A program made the translations under genes and the position numbers. The notes below the pieces were generated by a model that saw only the letters and a program-made list of their open reading frames with translations, had not been told where the DNA came from and did no database searches. DNA of 64,000 bases from JAHRAW01 sp965243285 (GTDB lineage Bacteria > Pseudomonadota > Gammaproteobacteria > Arenicellales > Poriferihabitantaceae). Shown here piece by piece: positions 17,760 through 29,600 of this stretch; position 1 is the stretch's first letter; the number at the start of each line of letters is the position of its first letter. The stretch spans positions 2,170,001-2,234,000 of the forward strand of contig OZ251537.1 of the NCBI GenBank assembly GCA_965243285.1. The letters are read 5' to 3'.

Positions 17760-18235
17760 TTGCGGGTATTGTTGGGATTTTTGCTTTTGGTTTTGCTTTT
17801 TGTTGTTGCTTTTGATGTTGATGTTGGCTTTTGCTTTTAACGTTTTACTCCCCCCCGTGCCTCATCTGGGGGGAGTTAAATCAGGCGGCTTTATCGCCTG
17901 ATTTGGTGGGGGGTGCGTTTGATTTCCGCTTTTGATTTTTCTGTTGATGTTGATGTTGCTGTTGATGTTGATGTTGTCTTTTACCCCATCTTTTGTGGCT
18001 GATGGGGTGAAAATTTAAAGGCAAAAACGACAATCGAAAATCAAAAGTCGAGGTAAACCTAACATTCAAAGATATCCCCCCCACCAAAACATGCGATGAA
18101 GCCGCCAGTTTTGACTCCCCGCCGAAGCAGCCCACGCCTGTCGGCGCGGCTCTGCTTTGACTCCCCCTCCCGAAAAAGCATGGGGGGGAGTGAAGACTAA
18201 AAGCCAAAAGCCAAAACCAAAGCCAAAAGCAAACA
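17760..18235. repeat. Composite repeat block between potD-like and potA-like genes
   Basis: G/T-rich array, then a plus-strand double-hairpin module (about 17838-17917), a short ttgatgttgctg array, a conserved segment (tgaaaatttaaaggcaaaaa... to gatatccccc, about 18005-18080) shared with 20066, 44155, 51960 and 63765, then a minus-strand module (about 18085-18205) enlarged by an extra inverted segment (aagcagcccacgcctgtcggcgcggctctgctt). No 29-bp terminal repeats are seen. No gene. Confidence 0.75.
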
Positions 18236-18245
18236 TAAAAAAATC

Positions 18246-18283
18246 CCGAAAAAACGGCGTCTCAGGCAGACGCCGTTTTTCGG
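18246..18283 (-). terminator. Intrinsic terminator downstream of potD-like gene
   Basis: Strong hairpin: on the minus strand ACGGCGTCT pairs with AGACGCCGT around a 5-nt loop and is followed by TTTTTTCGGGATTTTTTT; the A-run on the other side lengthens the stem and would let it act in both directions. It lies about 120 bp after the binding-protein stop, so much of the transcript probably ends here, consistent with higher expression of the binding protein than of the membrane subunits. Confidence 0.75.
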
Positions 18284-18403
18284 GTGACTTACCGCATCGT
18301 AAATATTGAGTCGAGTCGCGAGTCGCGAATCAAGCAGTCGCAATCGACCAGTAACGAATCGACTCAACCACAATCTCGCCGACACGATGCACCGAAAAAT
18401 CGC

Positions 18404-19483
18404 TTACTCAGTGAGCATATCCTGATACATCTCCGAGGCGATTTTTTCCCATTTGGCGTACCATTGCTGGCTGACTGGCAGCAGCAGGCGGGCGTTGTCG
18501 GGGTGGGTAGGCAATTTGCGCGCCACGGCGTCGGCTATCTGCCCTAAGTCATACACCCCGGCGTTGGTGGGCCCGTAGGTGATGTATTTGGGCAGATTCA
18601 CCTGAACTTCGGCCTTGCTCATTTCGCCGATGAGTTGCATGGCGAGTTGCGGGTTCGGCGCCCCGGCCGGAATGCCGAAGCAGTCATAATCTTGCAGCCC
18701 TTGGGCGTAGGTGTAGGCGGTTTTGGCGCCGTCGGCGATGGCGACATCGAAGCGCCCGTTCCAGCCGGTGGTCATATCCACCTCGCCGTCTTTCATCAGT
18801 TGCGCGTGCTGCGCCCCAGAGCCCCACCACACCTCCACATGCGGCTTCAATTCGCGGATTTTATCGAGGGCGCGTTGAATGCCGGCCTCACTATCGAGCA
18901 CCGCATAGACCTCGTTGCCCGCTACGCCGTCGGCCATCAGCGCCGGCTCTAACATGCCGGCCATTTTGCCGCGGATGGAGCGCGTGCCGGGGAATTTTTC
19001 CACATCCCAGAAATCAGCCCAACTTTGCGGGCCGTTATCGCCATAGGTTTCGGTGTTCCACGCCATCACCGTGGCGAATACATCCGAGCCGACGCAACAC
19101 GGCAGGTAGGTGTCGGCGACGAAATTCGAGACATCGATAATATCGAAATCCAGCGGCAGCAAAATCTCCTCGACGCAACCGCGCGCGCCACCGCCGGAGC
19201 CGGTGCTGATGATGTCCCACGGCACCGCGCCGGCGCGTACTTTGGTGCGCACTTGGCCGATGCCCTTGTAGGTTTCCTCGCGCACGGTGATGCCGAGGGC
19301 CTCGGCCGCCGGCAAAAACAGCGCCTTGCTTTGCGCCTCTTGATAAGAACCGCCCCACGAAGCGATGGTCACTTCTTGTTGCGCCGCGACCGCCTGCGCA
19401 GTCAGAAAAGTGATGCCAAAAACCGCGCTGGCGGTGAGCGCTGAGGCGGCGCCGCGACCGCGTGCCAATGAAAATATAGTCAT
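18404..19483 (-). CDS. potD: Periplasmic polyamine-binding protein, PotD/PotF-like
   Basis: Substrate-binding subunit of the importer, 359 residues. The signal peptide is MTIFSLARGRG...GITFLTAQAVAA, followed by QEVTIASWGGSYQEAQSKALF, the standard start of the mature protein in the spermidine/putrescine-binding family. Ligand-site style segments include TGSGGGARGCVEE, WNTETYG and EVWWGSGAQHAQLMKDGEVDMTTGWNGR. The frame is open to 19582, but the ATG at 19483 gives a proper signal peptide with a weak GAGG motif upstream. It is the first gene of the potD-potA-potB-potC-spuC run. The low conservation of polyamine carboxylate-binding residues visible to me leaves putrescine, spermidine or a related compound possible. 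Confidence 0.9.
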   Translation of the reverse strand: MTIFSLARGRGAASALTASAVFGITFLTAQAVAAQQEVTIASWGGSYQEAQSKALFLPAAEALGITVREETYKGIGQVRTKVRAGAVPWDIISTGSGGGARGCVEEILLPLDFDIIDVSNFVADTYLPCCVGSDVFATVMAWNTETYGDNGPQSWADFWDVEKFPGTRSIRGKMAGMLEPALMADGVAGNEVYAVLDSEAGIQRALDKIRELKPHVEVWWGSGAQHAQLMKDGEVDMTTGWNGRFDVAIADGAKTAYTYAQGLQDYDCFGIPAGAPNPQLAMQLIGEMSKAEVQVNLPKYITYGPTNAGVYDLGQIADAVARKLPTHPDNARLLLPVSQQWYAKWEKIASEMYQDMLTE

Positions 19484-19619
19484 GGTTGTCGTATCCTCGT
19501 GTTGATATTGACTTAAGAATGATGAAGTACTCAGAATCGCGCTAATCCTATGGGAAAAACCCAATGTTGGCAAATGCGACAATAATTTGCCGAAATTCGG
19601 GCAAAAAGCGTAAAAAAGG

Positions 19620-20306
<687 letters not shown>

Positions 20307-20356
20307 CAAAAATTTAGGTATAAATCCTAAAATTAGGTATAAATCCTAAAAAAAGG

Positions 20357-20386
20357 TTGACAATGGGCGGGTTTTGGGTGAAATAT
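20357..20386 (+). promoter_or_regulatory. Possible promoter of the giant gene
   Basis: A perfect TTGACA lies at 20357-20362. The best -10 partner at 17-18 bp (gaaata/aaatat, 20380-20386) is poor. The site would place the G26 tract in the transcribed leader, about 200 bp downstream. Confidence 0.25.
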
Positions 20387-20572
20387 TTGCTATTAGTGTA
20401 ATTGGTGATGGGTTGTTGCCACTGAAATGCACCATTGTCCTTGCCACACATTCCTTGAAAGCCCCCCATGTTTTCTAATGTTCTAATCCCGGCGGCAGAA
20501 TCTATCTGCTTTATCACCCCACCCTATGCCACGCCGCGCCAGAGTGTCGATGCCATGGGCGTCGATATTTTC

Positions 20573-20598
20573 GGGGGGGGGGGGGGGGGGGGGGGGGG
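20573..20598. repeat. Homopolymer tract of 26 G at the 5' end of the giant gene
   Basis: Twenty-six uninterrupted G, 40 bp before the preferred start codon. The reading frame is also open upstream through the tract to an ATG at 20468, in which case the tract encodes nine glycines and any change not divisible by three would break the frame. Same length as the tract at 2609-2634 but on the opposite strand relative to its gene. Confidence 0.85.
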
Positions 20599-20638
20599 TA
20601 CCGTGCCGTTTTTATGGTCACGGCTGGGGCGGTCTACG

Positions 20639-23600
20639 ATGAGCGCCGCGATGTGGATGCGCCGGCCGGGTAAAAAAACGCTGCGGTTCGCGCGGCTTTG
20701 GTTGTGCCTCAGCATGTTGGGCGGGGTGTTTTCTCAGGCGCATGCGCAAACCGCTGTTTTGCCGGGGGTAAATGATGTTAATTGGACCGCCGGAGTGGCG
20801 GTGTCGCGAGTATTGCCGCAAGCCCTCAATGTGCCGGCGAGCAACCACCATCTGGTGCAATACAAAGTCACCGGGAGCAATCGCATGAATTTAAGCGACC
20901 TGCCAGGGATGGCATTCGACGCAGCCACCCGCACGCTATCCGGCGTCCCCACGCGCGCCACCCTTATCCAATTAACCTACTCCGCTAAGAGCAATGTAGC
21001 GCCATCGTTCGACCTCGAAATCACCTTTATCGCGCGGATATCGCGCGCCATTGGGGTGCTCGGCGACAACGACACCTATCGTTATATCAACGGCTTTCCC
21101 CGCAATATCACCATGCCGCCCGCCACCGGCGGCGGCAGCCCCACCTATAGTTTCAGCGGTGTTGGGAAATCCTTCGCGCAAGCCGCGCCGGGCTTGAGTT
21201 TCAACCCGGCCACGCGGGTTTTATCCGGCAGTCCGCCGGCTTCCGGCACGCCGGCCGGGGGCAACACCCGGCTGCAGTATCGCGTCACCAATCCGTTCGG
21301 CGGCAACCGAGTGTCGCGTAATTTTTGGGCGCGCTCTCGTGGCAATAATAATGAACTGACGCTACCGACGGTGAGCGACAGCACTTGGGTAGCCAAGCGG
21401 CAGAATCCAGACATCACCTTGCCGGCCGCCAGCGGCGGGCGCGCCGGGCAGACCACGCTCTACAGCCTCACCGGGCCGAACGCCACGCCGTCCGACCCCG
21501 ACCTGCCGCCGGCCATGACCTTCGACCCCGCCACCCGCGTGCTGTCGGGGCGCGCTTTGGTGTCCGCCGTCACCACCCTCACCTATAGCGCTACCGACAA
21601 CCGCTTCAACGCCACCAGCACCACATTTGATGTCACCGTCGAGCGTTACCTGCCGCCGGTCGGCACCTTGTACTTTGTGAGCGAGCACCCCCGCCAAGTA
21701 CAATTACCCGGCGCCACCGGCGAAGGCAAGCCGGCTTATGGTTTGTACGGCGGCCTAAACGCGGCTGATTTGCATGTGCTGGTGCCGGGGCTGTCCTTCG
21801 ATAACAACCGCGCCAGCCGCAACATCACCGGCGCGGCCAAATCAACCGGTACCTATACGCTGACTTATAGGGTCTCGGATGGGGTCAGTTCCGCCAGCCG
21901 TATAGTCACCGTCGTGGTGGGCAACAACAGTTCGGCTCTGCTGAGTATCAACGCCGGCCCCGAGCGCCGCAGAATGACGGTCGGGCAGACCGAATCTTTC
22001 ACCATGCCGGCGGCCAATACCAGTTCCATCAATCAGAACCTTATTCTCCACTACAACCTAACCGGCCCCAACCCCACGGCCTTAGACCGCGACCTGCCGC
22101 CCGGCGTGAGTTTCGACCCCGCCACCCGGGTGTTGTCCGGCACGCCCCCCATCGCCGGCAGTTACCCGCTCACCTATTCCATCAGCGACCACCGATATAT
22201 TGGCGCGCTAGACACCTTCGCTATCGACATCTCGCGCGTGATGCCGCCGCTGGCGAACCCCACCTTGAATTATGTCGTCAATCATTCCCAGATATCGCTT
22301 ACCTTGCCGCAAGCCACCGGCGGCGGCCCGGCGCCTACCTATCTGCTGCAAAACGGCACCACTTTTGTCGATGCCTCGACGCCGTTGCCGGGGCTCGCCT
22401 TCAACGCCGCCACGCGGGTGATCTCCGGCGTGCCGAGCACGGTGGGCAGCCAGGCATTCGCCTATTTTGCGTATGATATCCACAGCGTGACTTTGTCCGT
22501 ATTCACCAGTTTTACGATAGTGGTGCGCACCCCCAAACAGCATTTGAGCCTCATCGCGAGTTCCACCTACGCCTACACCGCCAATCGCCCCATGGCCGAT
22601 GTCACCCTGCCGGCCGCCACCGGCCATGGCAGCAGCGGCAGCCTCACCTACAGCCTGCGCGGGCCTGATGCGGAGGTGGGCGAAGACGACCCAGCCCTGC
22701 CGGCGGATTTATCCTTCAACCCGGCCACGCGCGCCATCAGCGGGCGCTTGTTGGCCGCCGGCACGGCGGTCGTCACCTATCGCGTTGATGACGACCTAAG
22801 CCCCGGCGCGCAATCCATCTTCAAGTTGCAGGCCGGTCGCTACCTGCGCCCCATCGCCACGCAAAATTACCCGCAAGGTTTCGCCCGCCCGCTAATCTTG
22901 CCCGGCGCCACCGGTTTGGGCGAGCCGACCTATTCCTTGACCGGCAGCGGTGGACAGCGGGTGAGCGCGGCCGCGCCAGGCTTCAATTTCAACCCATCTC
23001 GCAGCAGTCGCGCGCTCTTCGGCGCCCCCACCACGGTCGGCACCACCAGCCTCACCTATCAAGTGGATGATGACGGCGATAATGCGGTGACGCAGGTTTT
23101 TGATGTGGTGGTGCACGCCACGGATGCGGGCGATTTGGGGCTGGCGGCATTGCCGACGGCACCCACCCGGTGGTTGGCCGGGCGCGACAATGTGCTGGTT
23201 ATGCCGCTGCCCAGCGGCAACAATGCGGGCGATTCCGACCTCATTTATCGGGTAACCGGACCAAATGCCACTTTTGACGACGCCGACCTGCCCAGTTGGC
23301 TCACCTTCGACCCGGTCAGGCGCTGGCTAGAGGGGAGTCCGCCCACCGTGGCGCGCGCGTTCACGCTCACCTATTCGGTCAGCGACTATGAGCATGTCGG
23401 CGCCAGTCGCACTTTCAGTATCGAGGTCGCGCGCTATTTGGCGCCGGTGCCAGATCAATTGCACATCATCGGCTACAGCCCGGCTTTCAATCTCACCCTG
23501 CCGCAAGCCACCGGCACCGGCAGCACTACTCACATCCTGCGTCGCGCCAGCAACAACTCGTTTGTAATCAAGACCATCTCCCCGGGGCTTAGTTACGATG

Positions 23601-26600
23601 AAGACACGCGCGTCATCTCCGGCACGCCCACCGCATCGTTCACCGAATCCTTCACATACAGCGCCCAAGAGTTGGGCTTTCCGACCAGCACCCGGCGCAC
23701 CTTCAGCATCACCATAAGAACCGCCGGGCAATATTTGACGCTGCCGGCGGTGACGTCCCCCTATGTGGTCGCCGCCACCTATGACGGTAGCCGCACTTTT
23801 GCTGAGGCGATAGGCTACGCCAGCCAAAGCGGCGCCGTCACCTATCGCATGACCGGCCCCGACGCCACCGACAGCGATGTCAAACTACCCGCCGGGGTGA
23901 GTTTCAACCCCAGTAATCGGGTGTTGAATTTCGCCCAAGCCGACATTCGCGCCGGCACCACGAGGCTGACCTATAGCGTGCATGACGGCCTAAGCCCCGG
24001 GGCCGAACTCACTTTTTCGATGCGCATCAATATCGTGCTGCCGGAGGTGAACGATTTAGAGTTTTATGGCGACGTGCCGCAAGCGGTGCGCTTGCCTGGC
24101 GGCATCGGCGGCGGCAGCCCCATCTACACGCTACTCGATAATCAGGGCCGAACCGTATCCCAGATCCTGCCGGGGCTTACCTTCAACGCGGCGCGTAGTT
24201 CGCGCGTGCTATACGGCAAACCCCCCTTCCGCGACGGCGACAGAGACCTCATAGATTTCGTCTACCGAGTAGATGCGAGCGCCTACGGCGGCGGCGTGGC
24301 ACAGCACACCTTCCAGATAGCGGTCGAGAGTATACGCAACTCCTGGTGGGTATTCCCAGAAGTGGATAGCCAAGGTTGGCCCGCCGGCGGCGGCCTTAGG
24401 TCCGTCACTTTGCCAGAGGGCCGATATGAATTTGCTGGCATTGAACCAAGCCCGCCGGTGTCCTACACCTTGGACAGCGAGAATGCCATCGATGAATTTG
24501 ACTTCAACTTGCCGGACGACTTCAGTTTCAACCCGGCCACGCGGGTTTTCTCCGGCACGCCCACCACTACCGGGCGCTATCGGCTGACCTACTACGCCCT
24601 CACCAAACACTACTGCGCAGCATGCGGTCGCGAAAGGCTGCAATCCGCAGCGCGTGAATTCACCCTCGTCATAACCCGCGATATCGAGCCGCTAGATGAC
24701 ATTCACTATGTGTCCGGCATCCCGCAGCACATCACCATGCCGCCGGCCAACGGCGGCGGCGACCTACTCCACAGAATAGGACGGGTCAGCAACGGTCGGT
24801 TTGAATTTCTGTCCACTGTGCTGCCAGGGCTGGTTTTTGATGGCGCCACTCGCTTGATATCCGGCGCATCGAGCAATGTCGGCAGCCATGAATTAACCTA
24901 CAATGGTTGGGACCCGAACATGGAAAGACCCCTAACCGCCACCGGGGTTTTCAACATTGTCGTGCACGCCAACGATGCATCGGCCATAGATTTGCCGAAT
25001 GTAAACGATGTAACTTGGCTCGCCGAACGCACCAACGCCCCGCACACCTTTCCGGCCGCGACCGCCTCGAGCACCGCCTCGGCCGACCAAATCACCTACG
25101 CCCTGTATGGCGACGTCCCCACTGCCGACAATCGTTTTCGCCTGCCGGATGGGCTTGTTTTCGACCCGGCCACGCGGGTTTTATCCGGCGCCACTGCCGC
25201 CTCCTCGCAAGTGTTGTTGACCTACTATGTGAGCGACCACCGCACCGGCGGCGCCAGCGTCACCTTGACCTTCACCGCAGATCGCTATCTGCCGCCTTTC
25301 ATCCCGCTAAATGCGCCGCAGCATAATTATGTGGTCGGCTTTCCGCACTCATTAACCTTGCCGGTGGCCACCGGCGGCGGCTCGCCCGTTTACGCATTGA
25401 GCATCGCCGGCGGCATAGATTGGCGCAACGAGTTTCCCGGCTTAGAATTCGACCCCGACACGCGGGTGATTTACGGCATCCCCACATCCACCGCCGCCGC
25501 CAATATCACCTACACCGCCACCGATGCCGGGCGCACCCCGGCGATGGCGCAAGTCACCCTGAATGTGGCCGCCAATGATGAAGCGGCGTTGACTCTGCCG
25601 CCGCCGAATGTACCCACCTGGCTGGCCGGGGTCGCCAATACGCCGTACACCCTGCCAGCCGCCACCGGCACCGCAAGCGGCGATCTCACCTACGCTTTGC
25701 GCGGCGCCGATGCGCTGGCTTCGGAGGCCGCCTTGCCGCCGGGCATGGCTTTCGACGCCGCCACGCGGGTTTTATCCGGCACGCCGCCGGGCGCCGCCAG
25801 CGTTAGCCTCACCTACACCGCCACCGACCATCTCAGCGCCGGGGCGCAACAAATTTTCACCTTCACCATCGCTCGCGCCTTGGCCGACAGCGCGCATAGT
25901 TTTGTCGCCGGCTTCCATCAGGCGCTAACCCTGCCGGCGGCCACCGGCGGCGGCTCGCCGGTGTACACCCTCACCGGCAGCGCCGGCCAGGCGTTATCGG
26001 CGCTCTTGCCGGGGCTTGCTTTCGATGCCAAGCGCCGCATTTTGCACGGCACGGCGGCCACCCCCACCGCCAGTTCGGTGGCGTTGCGCTACACCGCCGT
26101 CGATGGCGTCAATAGTCCGGTCACCGCCAGCGTCCGGGTAGTGGTGAACGCCGCCGGCGCCGGCGCCTTGAATCTGCCGCCCTTAGCTGCGGCGACCTGG
26201 CCCGCGGCTAGCCCGCAAAGCCGCGTCTTGCCGCTGGCCACCGGCAGCGCCGCCCAATCGGGGCTGGCGTACGACCTGCGCGGCGCCAATGCCACCCGCA
26301 CCGACCGCGATTTGCCGCCCGGCCTCGCCTTCAACCCCGCCAGCCGCATCTTGTCCGGCACCCCTAACACCCCGGCCGCCGCGGTGCTGCTCACCTACAC
26401 CGCCACCGACCAGGTCAGCGCCGGCGCCCGCCGCATCCTCACCTTACAAGTCAACCGCAGCCTGCCGGCGGTGGCTGCGCACACCCAGGTGGTCGGTTTT
26501 CCGCGCCCGTTGGTGCTGCCGATCGCCAGCGGCGGCGGCAACCCCGCCTACACCCTAACTGGCCCCGCATCCCAAGATTTATCCGCGGCTCTGCCGGGGC

Positions 26601-29600
26601 TGAGTTTCGACCCCAGCCGGCGCTTGATGCACGGTACGCCCACGGCCATCGCCAGCGCGATGTTGACTTACACCGTCGTCGACCCCTTCGGCATTACCGC
26701 CACCACCACCTTCGCGGTCGCCATCGGCGCCAATAGCGCCGCTTTCAACCTGCCGGGGCCGAGCCACAGCCATATCAATGTGTGGGCCGCCGGAGCCTAT
26801 AATTCCGTACTTTTGTCGGTGGTCACAGGCCCCTCGCCGGGCGCTTTGTCCTACAGCCTAAGCGGGCCGGAGGGCTCCACGGCGGTCAACGCCGGCCTGC
26901 CGCCGGGATTGGCGTTCAACCCCGCCAACCTTCGCCTGCAAGGCACGCCCACCACCGCAGACGAAATCACCCTCACCTATCGCGCCACCAACCACCTCAA
27001 TGTCGGCGCCGAGGTGGTGTTTAATTTCGTCATCGGGCGGCTGTTGCCGGCCATCCCGGCGCAGACCTATATCGAAGGCATCCCCATCGGTTTCGTGGCT
27101 TTCCCGGGAGCCACCGGCGGCGGCGGCGGCGCGCCGCGGTATTTTATCCGCGGTCCTAATGGGCAAGATATATCGAGCGCGGTGTCCGGCTTGAGGTTCG
27201 ATTCCGCCACCCGTATTTTGTCCGGCGCGCCGCGAGATCCCTTGACCATCACCCTGGCCTATGTCGTCACCGACTCGTTCGGCAACCGCACCGAGAGCGA
27301 TATCAACATCACCGTGAATATCCATGATATGGATGCGGTGGATCTACCCACCCCGCCGGATGTGGCTTTTGCCCTCCGCCGCCCAAATCCGGCGGTCACC
27401 CTGCCAGCCGCCACCGGCTCAGGCGCCGCGGCCGATGCCGAGTTGGTGTATAGCTTGGCTGGACCCAACCACACGGCCGGTGACCTCGACCTGCCGCCAG
27501 GCATGAATTTCGACCCCGAAAGCCGCGTGTTGTCGGGCTTGGCGACCCAATTGAGCAGCCCGTCCCGCCTCACCTATTTTGTCTCCAATGGCGTCGATGC
27601 CGCCGCCACCGCCACTTTTATGTTTCGCATCCAGCGCTATTTGCGTTCGCCGCCGGTGGCCGGGCGGATAAGGCAAGCCGCGTTTGACGACCAGGATATT
27701 TACCATGTGGTGCGGCTTGATATCGAAGAACACAACCGCGAGCATGTGTCTTATCGGGAAGATTTATCTAGGACTGACATCACCTTGCCCACCGCCAACG
27801 GCGGCGGGGCGCCGGCCTATACCCTCATCGGCCCGAACCAGACGACCTTAGCAGAGGCAATCCCCGGGCTTACCTTCGACCCCGAAAGCCGCCGCTTGCA
27901 CGGTCTGCCGACGCGCTACGGCGTCACGGCGCTCACCTATGCCGCTGGCGACCCCACGGACACCGGCGGCGAGGTAGAGTTCAATTTCACCGTGCAAAGA
28001 GCCCTGCCGACGGAAAGACAACTTACGTATGAGTTTTTCGCGAATTTTTTCAGCACCCCGGTTGCTTTACCGGCTGCCACTGGCGGCGACGGCGGCGAAT
28101 TGAATTACTCTTTGCTCACCGCAGAAGGAAAAACGGTGGAAGAAGCGGCGCTTGGCATGACCTATGACCCCGCCACGCGCATTTTGTACGGCACGCCGAC
28201 TGTAGAAAACTTTACGCCAGAACAGCAACAACGCATTGCAGACGCAATGTGTGAAATCATTCAATCCGGTTCTTGTTTCTCTTTCGATCACTATAGTCGC
28301 TATCGCTATATCGCCACTGATGCCATGGGCAACAGCACTGAAACCGTATTTACAATCCGAATCAACAACCTTGCGAGCAGAGCATTGAGGTTCTTGAGCG
28401 ATAACCCAATCCCAGCCCCCGTTCCCGTCGGCCAGCCCTTCACCTCGACCATGCCGGAGATCACCGTAGGCTCCGGCACCCAAAAATTCCGCGTCGTCCA
28501 TCACATGAGCGGGCCAAATGCCAGCGCCCTCGACCTCGACCTGCCGCCGGGCATGGTTTTTGATGTGGACACCCGCATTTTGTCCGGCACGCCGACTGTG
28601 CCTGCCACCTACCCCATGGCGTATGGCGGTATGGATTTTTATGCGGCGATCACGCTATCGCTTACCCTCTCCGTAGTCAGATTATTAGACGAAATCGCCG
28701 ACCAAGCCTATGACGCCGGCACCGAGATAACGCCCCTTGCCCTGCCCCTCGCCACCGGCCCGGTAAGCCCCGGCAATCCGATTTACAGCCTCACCGCCAG
28801 CGTGCCAGACCCTGATGATGACGCCGCAACCATTATAGTTCCGGTCGCCACCGCCTTGCCCGGCTTGGTTTTCGACCCGGCCACACGAATGCTAACCGGC
28901 ACCCCCACCATCGCCAAAAGCATGGATTTAACCTACACCGTCACCGACCCCAGCATCGCCACCTCGGAGATATTCACGGTATCGGTCGCCGGCCCGGGGT
29001 TTGATTCGGCCGCCCCCGGCCGCCAAGTCTACCCGCTCAACACGCCGATAACGCCGCTCACCCTGCCGTCCGCCAGCGGAGCAGCAGCGCTGACCTACAC
29101 CTTAATCGGTGCCGGTGGCGACCCTTCAGATGATGACGCCGCCAACGATAACCTGCCGCCGGGTTTGAGTTTCACCGCCGCCGCCATCGCCCCCGCCGAC
29201 CCCGCCGCCGCCAGCATTTTAAGCGGCACGCCCACCGAAATCGGCGATTCCACGCTCACCTACACCGTGGCCGACCGCTATGGCAACACGGCGGCGGTGA
29301 TGTTTACGGTGGATGTCACCGACCTCGCCTTCGCCGGCGTGCCGGCCGACCTAACATTCCCCGCCGGCACGGCGATTGCGGCCCGTACCCTGCCGCCCGC
29401 CACCGGCAACATCGGCGAGGCGGTGTATACGCTGGCAAGCACAGATAGCGATGATTCCGGCGATGATTCGGGCGATTCCGGCGATGATTCCGATGATTCC
29501 GGCGACCAGGCAACCGAGCATCTGCCGGCCGGGCTAAATTTCGACCCCGCCACCCGAATTTTGAGCGGCACGCCGGAAAATGCCGGCGATTTCTCACTAA

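Noticed and set aside
20485..20510. tRNA T-arm-like string (gttctaatcccggcgg)
   Set aside because: No matching stem on the 5' side and no cloverleaf around it.
20314..20517. 67-codon minus-strand frame upstream of the giant gene
   Set aside because: Lies in repeat-derived and leader DNA, has no recognisable features and overlaps the probable leader of the giant gene.
20468..20638. Upstream extension of the giant gene to the ATG at 20468
   Set aside because: The residues before the tract are unlike a signal peptide and the true Sec signal starts at or after 20639. Kept only as an alternative that would place the G-tract in the coding region.
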